From NCBI GenBank assembly GCA_003254905.1, contig QANU01074831.1, positions 158,208-222,207 on the forward strand: DNA of 64,000 nucleotides, written 5' to 3'. The DNA is from Nissolia schottii. Lineage: Eukaryota > Streptophyta > Magnoliopsida > Fabales > Fabaceae. This document shows, one piece after another, positions 45,750-57,000 of the stretch. The first letter of the stretch is position 1. Each line of letters begins with the position of its first letter. A program made the position numbers and the translations under genes. The notes under the pieces are model-generated. The model did no database searches and had not been told where the DNA came from. It saw only the letters and a list, made by a program, of their open reading frames with translations.

Positions 45750-48025
45750 AACGTATATGTTTAAATAAAAAATTTATAATTAATCATGTTTTAACATATG
45801 AGTTATATTTGAACATTTTTTAAATTGTGTTTATGTTTAAATAAAAAAATATTTTAAATCTTATATATTTCTTTAAAAAATTTAAAAACTATTAAAATTA
45901 ATAATTTAATATTAATAAAATATTAAAATATTATTATAAATATTTAATTTTTATATATATATATATATATATACACACTATATCGTGGTTTGCAAAATTT
46001 TAAAACTAACGTGTCAAACTTATTAATGTCGTGTCATATTGTATATCCGGGTCGGTGGCAGTAAGGAGGAAGCACATATTCGGGTATCATAAAGTGAGTG
46101 TAAGTCAAGCGATGTCAGGCGAGTGAGGTGTTGAGTTGATAGTAATATTTGGATGTTTGTTCTTTTTTGTTTCATTGGGAAATGGGAATTTGTGAGCAAT
46201 TGTGTGAGTGTGCTCACTGTCAATGTAGATTGTGGAGATGAGGTGAGATGCGGAGTTGTTGTAATTTACTATTTGCTGAATTGTTGGATAAGCAAACAAA
46301 AAGGTTAGTCGGAACAAGAAAATATACAGACTTCTTATTATCTTTCGCACACATTATAAAATTCATTTGTGAGATATTGCAAATTTTATGATGTGTTTAA
46401 AAAATAATAAAATATTTATGTATTTTTATATGTTCAAATAAGAATGCCCACAAGCAAATGGAGTCCCCCTCAGTTGAAGGGTTACTAAAAATGAACCCGA
46501 ATTCGGCATCTAGTTCTTCACACCTTTACTATTGCTATGGAGAAGGAATCATTTTTTTAATTGGATCTTTTTAAATGTTATTAGATTTTCTCACACTTAA
46601 TTAAGAGTTTGATTATCAAATATTTTTAGAACACTTTTTAAAAAATCAAAATGAAAAATTCTTTATTGAAAACATAAACTTTTTAAATTTTCAATGTAAT
46701 GAAAGTGAAATAAATATTTTTAAAAATTAAAAAAATTTCTTCTTGTAGTTTCTTAACAATTATTTTAAATGTATTGATTAGCAAAACTCATTAATTAATG
46801 AGGTAAATCTCATAATATATAAAAAAAAATTACATTTAAAAGTGTAATTGTTTAAAATTGAATAATTTCAATTAATAATGTAATTTTTTATTTAAGTGTT
46901 TAAAATCTCATAATGACAATTGTTCTCCTAATTTTTTATGTTTAAAATCTCATAATGAGAACAATTGTAAACATACCAATAAATTTTGCCATTAAAAGTG
47001 AAAATACAGATAATTTGAATCAAAAGAATTTGGCTAAAATGACAAATAAAAATGATCAAAGGAAGTGCAATAAGTACGATATAAGACATTGTCAGATTCA
47101 TTAAACAATAACTGAAAATTGGGAGAATATCACACTGTGAACATACATGTAACGTAAGGAAAAAAAAAAGAAAAATATAAATTCAAAACAGCAATGCACG
47201 AATGGTGTAATGACAACATCTATTTATAATATATAAATTATAATGCATTGACTTCTATGAATATCACGTCAGATTATTAGATGAGTTGGTAACTTCTAGG
47301 TGCACAAGCAAAACAACATCTTTTTTTATCTTTATTTTTATAACCCCTCACACAACAAAACTACATAAATCCCTCACACAATAAATCTACAGTTACAATG
47401 TCTAACATTATACAATTTAGGCATCCTTAAAACCTCATAGTCTATCAAGTTCTCCATCAACTCTCCCCTTACATGCTACCAATGATTATGGTTGCCAACG
47501 TAACAGAAGTTTCTACAAAAACTTATATTTTTCATATACTTAGATACATCTTTATATCAACCTTGCTAACCAATCATGCAATTAGCAACATCTGCTTCTA
47601 CGTTATAACATAAGACCACGGTACTTGTGTTTTATGGGAATTTTGGTCTATAAATGATTATGGACCGTTCACCATAAAAATCAAATAAAGTATCTGTAGG
47701 ATAGGGATTATAAAGTAATTCCTATGTCAACGTGGATCTTTTTAGCGAGAATGCGAGTTTGGAAGAGGATGGAAATTATCAATGATAAAAATAAATAGTT
47801 GGAATAACTTTTTATATCATATAAATACAAGATCAAATTGATAAATGATGAACGAAACACAAGAACTTGAATAAAAAAAACATTAATCCTATGAAATTGA
47901 AAGACAGAAAAATAAGTAAAAGAGAATTACTTGATTCTTCTCTTAAACTTAAAAAGTCGTGGGATGTGTATGAGTGTGTGAACATTCACAAGTGTTTCTT
48001 CCAATTTGATTCATCCCCAGGCATC
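45750..48025. other. AT-rich intergenic DNA
   Basis: It includes a (TA) run at 45953-45972, and a G-richer stretch (46030-46280) that resembles degraded transposon DNA. Short inverted echoes include AAAATCTCATAATGA (46908 and 46948). No gene is supported. Confidence 0.5.
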
Positions 48026-50719
48026 CTATTTATAAGCTTCAGGGTCTCCATGCATGCTCACCACGTGTCCACCGAGCAGATTGACAACATAAGACAAAAT
48101 TCCAAACCAGCATAACACAAAGAACAACAATGGTGCACAAACCTCTATAGTTCTTTCACTGTTTTGTTTCTTCAACCACTTCCTATAATTCCTAATGCAT
48201 CTATCGGTCATGGATTCTTTCCTCTTTGAATTTTGCCAGCATTTGCATGACACATGAGGAGGACTTGGTATATATCCATAGTCATGGCTGTTGTTGTTCT
48301 CATTGATGTTAGAAGATGTAATTGAAATGTGTGATTGTAATCCCACCTCTACCATATCTAGTACCTGATGAAGCAAACTTGTTCCCTCCTCTGTAGATAC
48401 AGTGCATTTTATAGACCATCATACATTTCCTTTAGTGGTCTCATCCTACTAATGTCATGACTACTCTTTATCATGTTATGTCTCCGCTTAATATTTTTGC
48501 TCCAACGAGTAAATATGTACTTCGACAGAATTTCCCTAACTCTTTCAGGACCAAGCGCACAATGTCGGCATATGGTCCTTCTAGATTCAGAAAGAAGGCA
48601 TTGACAACTAACATCATGCGAGTCTGCATGGAACACTACATCGTATGATGACTCTCTTATCTTGTCATTCACCTAAACTTCTTCGACAACAACATAACTT
48701 AATTTGGTGCCTTGTTTATCTTTAATTAGTGTGTTGCAATTAACCATGACATTAAATTCATTTTGGACCTCGCGAAACTTGTCATGTGCATACTCCGATT
48801 AAAATTGTTTCTCAATTGTAGATGTCGTAACACATGAGATTGTGGTCTTGAAACTTGCAATATCAAGCTAAAGCTTCTTCTGTACCTTTGATGCAAGAGC
48901 ATTGTCATATTACTTAACAAATTGCTCCAAACTGCTCTTTGGGTTCAAGTATCCATAAAACAATGCATGCATGCTCTCACTTTTCATGTGCTTCTCATGC
49001 CAGTCCAAAATTCTTTATTAAGATATATTGGAACCCATCTAATGTGTTCATTGTATAATCTTATCGTACAAAACATTAATATGATAAGTTCACAAAACAC
49101 TGTGAACCATTGATAGTGCACAAACATTGACAGTGCTGGTGCACAGACATTATGACATCCTGTACACAAACTTTACTAAAATGAGTACATAAACATTAAA
49201 CAACATGACACATATATTAGCCTATTAGAAAAAATAAGTGCATAAACTTTGACAATGTTGTTGCACAAACATAATGAAAGCCTATGCACAAACTTTACTA
49301 TAATAAGTGCACAACCATTTACATAATGACAACAGATATTGATCTATTGGCAAAAATCAGTGTAGAAACTTTGATAGTGCTGATGCACAAACATAATGAA
49401 CCGTTATGCATAAACTTAGTCATAAAAAGTGCATAAACATTAACAACATCATGATACATTAATAAACATCAGTAACTTTTCATAACAAGTAACAGTAACA
49501 TAATTTAACGCCTATATAATCACGAAATGAAAAAGTATATTGTCCAACCACTCATTGTCTTCAAGTTTGTACTTTATCAAGAATTCAGACCACCGATCCT
49601 CGAAAGATTGCATAGATAATGTTTCCTACATGATATTTTTCAGCTCAGACTTGATCTCAATGTATTGTTTATACCCTTTCAATTTTTCTGGAATCTTTTT
49701 GATTGTATGCCAAATGCACCATCGATGAAGCGTACCAAGTAGCACAATCTTAATTGCATTTTGCATAGCTTTGCATTGGTCAATCAATATACCATTCGAC
49801 CACTTCCCTATACATTTAATCCAACATTCAAACAACCATGCAAATGTAGATGTGTCCTCCCTGATAGCAATGCACATCCAAGCAGCACTGACATCTCATG
49901 GTGGTTAACTCCTACGAATGAACCAAATGGCATACGATATTTATTTATTCCATATGTAGTGTCGAACGACACCATGTCACCAAAATATTCATGAGCCGCT
50001 TGGCTCTTGGCATCTACCTAGAACACATTTTTTATTTGATTTTGTTCATCAACCTCAACGTCATACCAAAAGTTCCAACTCTGTTCCTTCATCCTTGAAA
50101 AATCCATTAAGGATTTTGTATCTCTTTCCTCTCGAACGACACGGACCTCCCGATTCACATAATTTCTCACATCTTTTTCAGTAAATTTTAATTCCTCATG
50201 TCCACTGCCTTGATGAACAAGCATTTGGTATGTCTTGTTCACTCTAACACCAGTTCTATCATTTAACTCGATCATCTTCTTTACTTGCATGTTAATGCTT
50301 CTATTTTCCTTGAGCAACCTTGCTTTTGAAGGACTTACTTCAAGTGAATGCACATTAATAGCGTTCCTTATCACCCATAACCCAGTACTTCCATTTTGTA
50401 CCTTTGATATAGCGATCTTTGCTTCACATTTTTCCATGGAAGTTGGATTAGTCTTGTCGAAGTTTGGTATTTTAGACGTTTGATACCCTTCCCTCGTACA
50501 TGTCAGTATTTGATACTTAATCTGTTTGTCATCCGTAAATTTAGTGCTCCTTATCCTCCAGATAAATCCAATCTTCTTGGCATACTTGTTATAGAATTCT
50601 TTAACTGCATCCAAGGTATCAAATTGCATACCAATCTTTGGAACCTTTTTTTCCTTTATAATAGGATACCCTGTGACATGTGAGTGCACAAACATTAAGA
50701 ATAAGGGTGAACAAAACAT
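48026..50719 (-). pseudogene. FAR1/FRS-type (MULE-derived transposase) gene, broken
   Basis: FAR1-related proteins are transcription factors derived from Mutator-like transposases. In gene order: a FAR1 DNA-binding region (50677 to about 50330; MQFDTLDAVKEFYNKYAKKI, GFIWRIRSTKF); linker; MULE transposase domain (50018 to 49540; NVF[stop]VDAKSQAAHEYFGDM, SFDTTYGINKYRMPFG, TLHRWCIWHTIKKIPEKLKG); then about 49077-48700; and a SWIM zinc finger CQC...CRH (48672-48409; SCQCLLSESRRTICRHCAL). Breaks: TAG for the usual Trp at 50018-50020, a one-base shift near 49880, a stop at 49626, a block of repeat DNA at about 49077-49510 (insert or intron), a further shift near 49000, and two more stops. An AG acceptor before 50677 suggests an upstream exon. 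The gene is a pseudogene, though long stretches remain readable. Confidence 0.88.
49077..49510 (-). repeat. Degenerate GTTTGTGCA-type array inside the FAR1-type gene
   Basis: About a dozen near-copies of AATGTTTGTGCAC (minus strand; forward GTGCACAAACATT) lie here, spaced some 20-60 bases apart. The protein homology stops at one side and resumes at the other, so this is either an intron or an insertion. The same word fills 50690-51370. Confidence 0.85.
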
Positions 50720-51370
50720 TAATATAAGGAATGAACAAAACCTCTAACATTTAGCGTCACAGTGCACTGACTTTAACATTGACAATAAAGATTGTGCACT
50801 CGTGCTTGTAGAGTTTGTGCATTTCAGATAACATTCTGAACTATAACTTCCCTGTAAGGTAAAGGTTTGTGCATTGAATTGTGTAATGTTTGTGCATTTT
50901 ACAACATAAAGTTTGTGCACTTATGCTTGTAAAGTTTGTGCATTCCATAATGTAAACATTCTGAACAATAAGGTCCCTATAAAAAGTCCCTATAAAAGTG
51001 TGTAATGTTTGAGCATTTCAGATTGTAAAAAATTTTGAACTATAAGTTCCTTGTAAGGTAAAGGTTTGTGCACTGAAGTGTGTAATGTTTGTGCATTTTA
51101 TAACATATAGTCTGTGCACCTATGCTTGTAAAATTTGTGCATTTCATAATCTAAAACATTCTGAACAATAAGGTCCCTATAAAAGCGTGTAATGTTTGTG
51201 CATTAATACTTATAAAGTTTGTGCATTTCAGATTGTACAATATTCTGAACTATAAGTTCCTTTTAAGGTAAAGGTTTGAGCATTGAAGTGTGTAATGTTT
51301 GTGCATTTTATAACATAAAGTTTGTGCACGTACGCTTGTAAAGTTTACCCATTTGATTAGATTACAATTG
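50690..51370 (+). repeat. GTTTGTGCA array with 200-210-bp higher-order period
   Basis: Some 15 copies of GTTTGTGCA or a one-base variant occur between 50815 and 51330, all in forward orientation. They are organised in longer units that start CTGAACTATAA(C/G)TTCC at about 50836, 51033 and 51243. Before 50760 the same word appears in the opposite direction. It sits upstream of, or in a 5' intron of, the FAR1-type pseudogene. Confidence 0.88.
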
Positions 51371-52218
51371 CATGAACACAAACATTAACAATCAATAAAT
51401 ACACACCGTTATTATTACCACGTTCTCCAACATTCGATCAGATTGTTGCATTGCTTTTGAATCTGAGTAGACGATCACAATAATGATGATCAATCCACAA
51501 TAAGAACATGCACACGGTACAGTGATTTTGGAACTTTTACACTGTTGAAAAACGGAGATGATGATGGAAAACAAAGATGGACCATGATTCTGTACAACGA
51601 GCTCAGGTTTAGATGCGTATGGTGGTTATGGAAAATCACGATCCTGTAGGCGACGTAATAGAGTGGGAGTGAGTGCTAGCTCGCCTGAGATTTTAGGTTG
51701 TTTCTTACTTTGAAAAGTATACAGAATGCGTATTCTAATAATTAATTACATATATTGTGGAGTGAATGTACGGAGTGACATAAAAAAAGTGTACATGAAT
51801 CATTTTTGCTTATCGTTTATGCAAAGGTCTCAACATATCTCCTACCACATTTGCTAATGAAACCATATCATATATTAAATCAAAATCAAAGAATATCATT
51901 TAACCATTTCCATCTCACCCCTTCATTTAAGGGACTCAATAAAGTAATTTTGAGGAAAAAGTTGTATAAAAGTATTTCATATAACATATCACTGTTAAAA
52001 GTGTAATAAATGTGTTTTTATTTTATTTAATTTTGAGTGGAGATCAAACCAAAAAAAGAAATATTATAATTCTTTCTCTCTCCCATATATATACACATAA
52101 ACAAATAATAATAGACATGAAAAAATAGTTGGTGGACTTGAAAAAAAATTAAATGGATTTAAGAGAGACCAAAAGTTAGTTGTTTTTAATTTCTCTTTGT
52201 ATATAGTAATAGATGACT
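51371..52218. other. Intergenic DNA
   Basis: 51400-51700 is less AT-rich and could hold the lost first exon or outer end of the MULE-type unit, but no TIR or frame was identified. The rest is AT-rich and shows nothing. Confidence 0.4.
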
Positions 52219-52662
52219 TAGGGGTGTTCAAGACTTGGTTTGGCCCTATGGGCTAGCTTGGCCTGAAGCTTATTGGATTGGGTTTGAGTTATGCGTCGGG
52301 TCGACCCAACCTGACCTAAAGTAAAATAACTTTTCATAACTTATATTTTTTTTTTAGAAATTAGTAATAAATTATGTCTTTTGTACTTTAATTAATATTT
52401 TTCTACAAAATATTATGTTACTTTTGTATTTATATGACTTCTTTTGAAATACCTTTAAAATTTAGTTTGTTATTTCTAAAATCTTACGATTTTACTATGT
52501 GTAATATTTAAATCTTAGTATGTTATCTAAATATCGGGTCAACCGGATTTGACCAAGTCATTAGTTAAGTCATTATAAGATTAAATTTGAGTTTAAAAAA
52601 TTGACTAATTATAAAATTGGATTGGGTACAGATTTTGTTCAACTCGACCATGTACACCCCCA
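52219..52662. mobile_element. hAT-like non-autonomous element (about 444 bp)
   Basis: The ends are inverted: left TAGGGGTGTTCAAGAC, right read outwards TGGGGGTGTACATGG. Inside are GGGTCGACCC and GGGTCAACC words. The pattern GGGTGT(T/A)CA at both ends with such an interior is common in plants. No clear target duplication could be seen, so borders are approximate. Confidence 0.6.
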
Positions 52663-53799
52663 ATAAATACATAGAAATAGAAGTATAGATTAAATTTAAA
52701 CATTTCATACAAGGCATAGACAGAAATACAACAGGTTAAAACCAATAAGAAAGGTAAATTATATTTTAGTCAAATAAAAACATTATTATTTGATTACCTT
52801 TTTAATTGTCACCATTGTTGGGATTTTCACAAAGATGGCGGGTCCCGTGATGTATGAGTTCTAGTAGTAAGGTGAATGAAAATAAAAAATGCAATGTGAT
52901 GAGTTGTTTGAACATAAAATAAAGAAGGAGAAGTACTAAACACGTAAGAAGGGGAAGAGTTAAGTGGGGTAGTTGACCATGTGTATTTACAGTGTAAATA
53001 AATAATATAAAAGTAATTGTTTTTGAGAATAAAAATGGGATGTGAATTTGAATATTAAATAACAAATTTTTCCCCCTGAATTCCTTCTATTACCTCTATT
53101 AGATGTATAGATTATAAATAAAGTGGTGATCATGTATGTGAGTGAAGTTATTAAAGAAAAAGTGATGAAAGTAAAAGAGAATACATGAGTAATAGATTAT
53201 GTGAAAGTGATGGTTAAGATAATTTTTATAAAAAACCTAAGAGCAATCTTTAAAACATTTGTTAATGATTTAATGACAATGTTTTGAAGTGTTGTTATAT
53301 TCAATGAATTAACGTGTTAAAGTTTTTATCTTTTTAATGTAATATTTTCTTTTATTAAATTCTTAACAAATGTTCTAATGATATTTGTTAACAAAAGCCC
53401 CTTTTTATTAAATTCTTATAAATATCAATAAAAAATTAAAGCGTGAATTTGTATTTTTTAAAGATAGTTCCGGACTTAAAAACATTAATTAATTAAACGA
53501 GAAGAAATAAAAAAAAAACGAGTAGATTACAGTGTCTTGAGCTTACTTCACTCAGACTGGATGGATGGACAAAATTGCCCCTCCCACTATTTTTTTATTT
53601 TGAGGAACCCTATTTCATTTCATCACTCTCTAACCCTAAAAAATAAACTGAAAGTTTCCGTTAAATTAAGAAGAGCATGGGCCTCCTTCGTAACGGTTGA
53701 ATAGTAGCCACGAGTTGGCGCGAAAGGAAAGGGGAAGAAGAAGAAGAAGGTGCCGAAGTTGCAGGGCAAAGTGTTTGAACAATGTCGCTCCTCACACCC
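52663..53799. other. Intergenic DNA upstream of the myosin gene
   Basis: It is AT-rich up to about 53540, then turns into promoter-like DNA. A short open frame at 52802-53065 has no support. No repeat was assigned. Confidence 0.5.
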
Positions 53800-54078
53800 G
53801 AAAGACACTCGATCTCGATCCACTCTCACTCCTTCTTCCTTTCTTTCTTCCCTTCCCTCTCCTTTCGCTTTCGCTTTCTCTCTCTCAATTTCAGTTTCGG
53901 TTTCTTCCAAAAAAAAAAATGCCGTTTCCCTCTCGTCTTCACCTTTTCTAACATTCTTAACACGTTTCCTTTCACATCTCAAAAAAAAAAAAAAAAAAAA
54001 ACAAAAAATTCAGATCCCTAACTCATTCTCTATGAACGGCGCGTTCCTCCCTAAAAGCTTCCAATTTAGACTTCAATA
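53800..54078 (+). promoter_or_regulatory. 5' leader of the myosin gene
   Basis: A CT-rich stretch (53815-53900, CTTCTTCCTTTCTTTCTTCC) and an A19 run (53982-54000 region) lead to the ATG at 54079. The three overlapping open frames here are low-complexity CT-rich readings and are not genes. The transcription start is not known. Confidence 0.5.
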
Positions 54079-57000
54079 ATGGTATGTTCGCCTAACTTCG
54101 ATTTCTTAATGCGTTTTCTATTTTATATATATTTCGCTTAAGAAATAGTAAGAATGCGTTTTGAATATGTGAATGAGGATGGCGATGTTGGAATGTAACT
54201 ATGACTTGGCTGCTCAAGCATGTCTTTGGGGGGACCAACCAGTTTGAGAGTTAAGGGATTATTTGTAATGTTATGTTTAATGCAGTGATACCTGCATGAT
54301 CAATGCGTATTATTTGGAATTGTGGAATAGTATGATCAATCTAGGGTATGTTGCATTGAGATCAAGCTGGGGAAATTAGGCAGCAGTGCTAGAGGATAGT
54401 GATGTCAACTTTTGGAAAAGAAAGAAGGGAATAAAATAGTGATGAATCATTCATTGTAAAGAAGACAAATTCACATCTGTTCTGTGTAAAGTGGATGATG
54501 GGCTTGTAATACTGATCTGTTAGGGAAAGGGAGAATGTTACATTCTTTTCCTCCTCTTCTTTTTTAAACCTTATTATTGAGGTCTTTACATAAATTGTTG
54601 TATTATAAAAATGATGATTCCTTAACTCCATGTGCAGGGGACTCCAGTGAATATTATTGTGGGTTCTCACGTCTGGATTGAAGATCCAGAAGTCTGTTGG
54701 ATTGATGGACAGGTATCAAAAATCACTGGAAACGATGCCGAAATTGAAACTACCAATGGGAAAAAGGTTTGTAGACAGCAGTAACTTGGTTCCTTATTTT
54801 ATAGTATTTAGATTCTTACCTTTGTTCTTGGTAAATAGATAGTTTTTTTCTTTTCCATTTTGATTTCCAATGTATTTTGAGAGTAAGATTATATTTTTTC
54901 TCAAGAACCATTTTTCCCAAAAGCTTAAGCTGATAGGAGAAGACAATTTTTAATGGTTTGATATTATATCTCTTTACACGCCCCCTCATGCAAGAGCCCT
55001 TTTGGCTTGCAACGTGGATACTTCTTTTTTGTTGAAGTGGGCATCGTGAAATATTGAACCCTTGACCTCTTGGTCATAGTGGCTCTGATACCATTTCAAG
55101 AACCATCTCTCCTAAAAGCTTAAGTTGATAGGAGAAGACAATTTTTAATGGTTTGATATTATATCTCTTTAGATTTTTACTGCCAATTTTGTTCATTGAC
55201 ACAGATGCACCCTGCCTTGATATATCAGGCTTGCATTCTGGAATCAACCCATACTGTATTGGATTGCTAATCATTTGACTGACATAGGCTTATAGTGTAC
55301 ACATTTTATAAAAATAAATAACAATGACAGGAATGATTATCCTCTCCTTCGGGGGGTGGCACTATGTTGCTCAGGGGGACCTTGGACCCATCCAATTTTT
55401 AAAAAATGTATTGTTATATGTAATGCTTTTTTTTCCCCCTTAAATTAATTTGGGTCCTCTAGCACTGCCTTTGGTGTCCTTTGTGATCATTATAAGTTTA
55501 TACTTGGTAATTGCTTCCCTAATAGTCAGCCCAAAAAGAATAAGCACTGTTAATCCGTAAACCATCATTCCTTCTTTCATCTTTGACCTGCCTAGCTTGG
55601 GATTCAAATCATCATTATGATCTATGAAAAATTATTTCAATGATGTTTAACTTTCTGAAAATTTTCTGTCAAAATCATTGGAGTATTGAGCAATGTTATC
55701 TATGAGTGTCTCTGTTGCACTTGTATTCCTGCATTTTCTTTACTAACTAAACTCGTCAGCAAGAAAATAATAACTATTTATCTATCTACTTCTAGATGCA
55801 TTTTAATGCATTCCTTAGCGCTACACTTGTGTTTTCTCATGCTCATATTGATAACTGGAAATTGAAAAATATTGCATTCACTCATTAAGCAAAAGATGAC
55901 ATCCGAATTATTACAAGTACTTCTATTTTGGCTCTTTCAAGGTTGTTGCAAATTTATCAAAAATATATCCCAAAGATATGGAAGCTCCTTCCGGTGGAGT
56001 GGATGATATGACTAAGCTGTCCTATCTGCACGAGCCTGGAGTCCTGGAGAACTTAAAAATTAGATATGAACTGAATGAAATATATGTAAGGCGTTCTCCC
56101 TTTAATGTTATAAGATTCTGCAAAGTTTATCAGTGGAAAAAGTTGTTATCGATAATCTTAATTGCTATCGCAGACTTATACTGGAAATATTCTGATTGCA
56201 ATAAATCCCTTCCAAAGACTACCTCATATTTATGGCGCACACATGATGCAACAATACAAGGGAGCACCATTTGGAGAATTAAGCCCTCATGTATTTGCAG
56301 TTGCTGATGTTGCATATAGGTAACATTAATTTTCTTCTTGTGTTCTAACTTTCACTACTGTCATTGAAGCAAATATTAAATTGTTGATTTTGTTACTACA
56401 GGGCAATGATTAACGAAGGAAAAAGCAATTCAATTCTGGTCAGTGGGGAAAGTGGAGCTGGTAAAACCGAAACTACAAAAATGCTTATGCAATTCCTTGC
56501 TTACTTAGGTGGCAGGGCTGCTACTGAAGGACGAACAGTTGAACAACAAGTTCTTGAAGTATGATTAACTAAAGACACTCATTTTTAACTCATACAAAAT
56601 TTCCATTTTTGTATTCTTCTTCTGATGACATTCCATTTTCTTATCGTCTAATCCCATTTGAGACTTTTATATTGACCGATCTGAATGCAGTCAAATCCAG
56701 TTCTAGAAGCATTTGGCAATGCTAAGACTGTCAGGAATAACAATTCTAGGTGAGTTTTTCTTATAAGTAGGCAATAAAGGCTTCCTTGATTTTTATTCTC
56801 CATGATTATCTGATGAGTTACCTTTAATGTCAGTCTTCTGACTTGTGGGCAATAATGGATACCTTGTGTTTCATTCTCCCTGTTAGTCTGACATTGTAAA
56901 TTAACTTTGCCATTAGTTTTGTTTCATTTCATTTGCTTAATTTCCAGTCACATTGCCAAAAATGAAATGTCATTTTGATAGTAATAACTAATAAGAACTG

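Noticed and set aside
46105..46350. 81-codon minus frame with a hydrophobic start
   Set aside because: AT-rich, short, not supported by any neighbour or motif.
50690..51370. CRISPR-like array of short repeats
   Set aside because: Repeat words are degenerate, of uneven spacing, in a plant nuclear context with a longer tandem period; no cas gene.
53697..54079. Overlapping frames upstream of the myosin (84, 109 and 79 codons; 119 on minus)
   Set aside because: They reflect a CT-rich leader read in several frames; none has family similarity and the myosin start is clear.
54901..55173. Calling the 54.9-kb repeat a MITE
   Set aside because: The ends are direct, not inverted, repeats and a tRNA primer site is present, which fits a TRIM.
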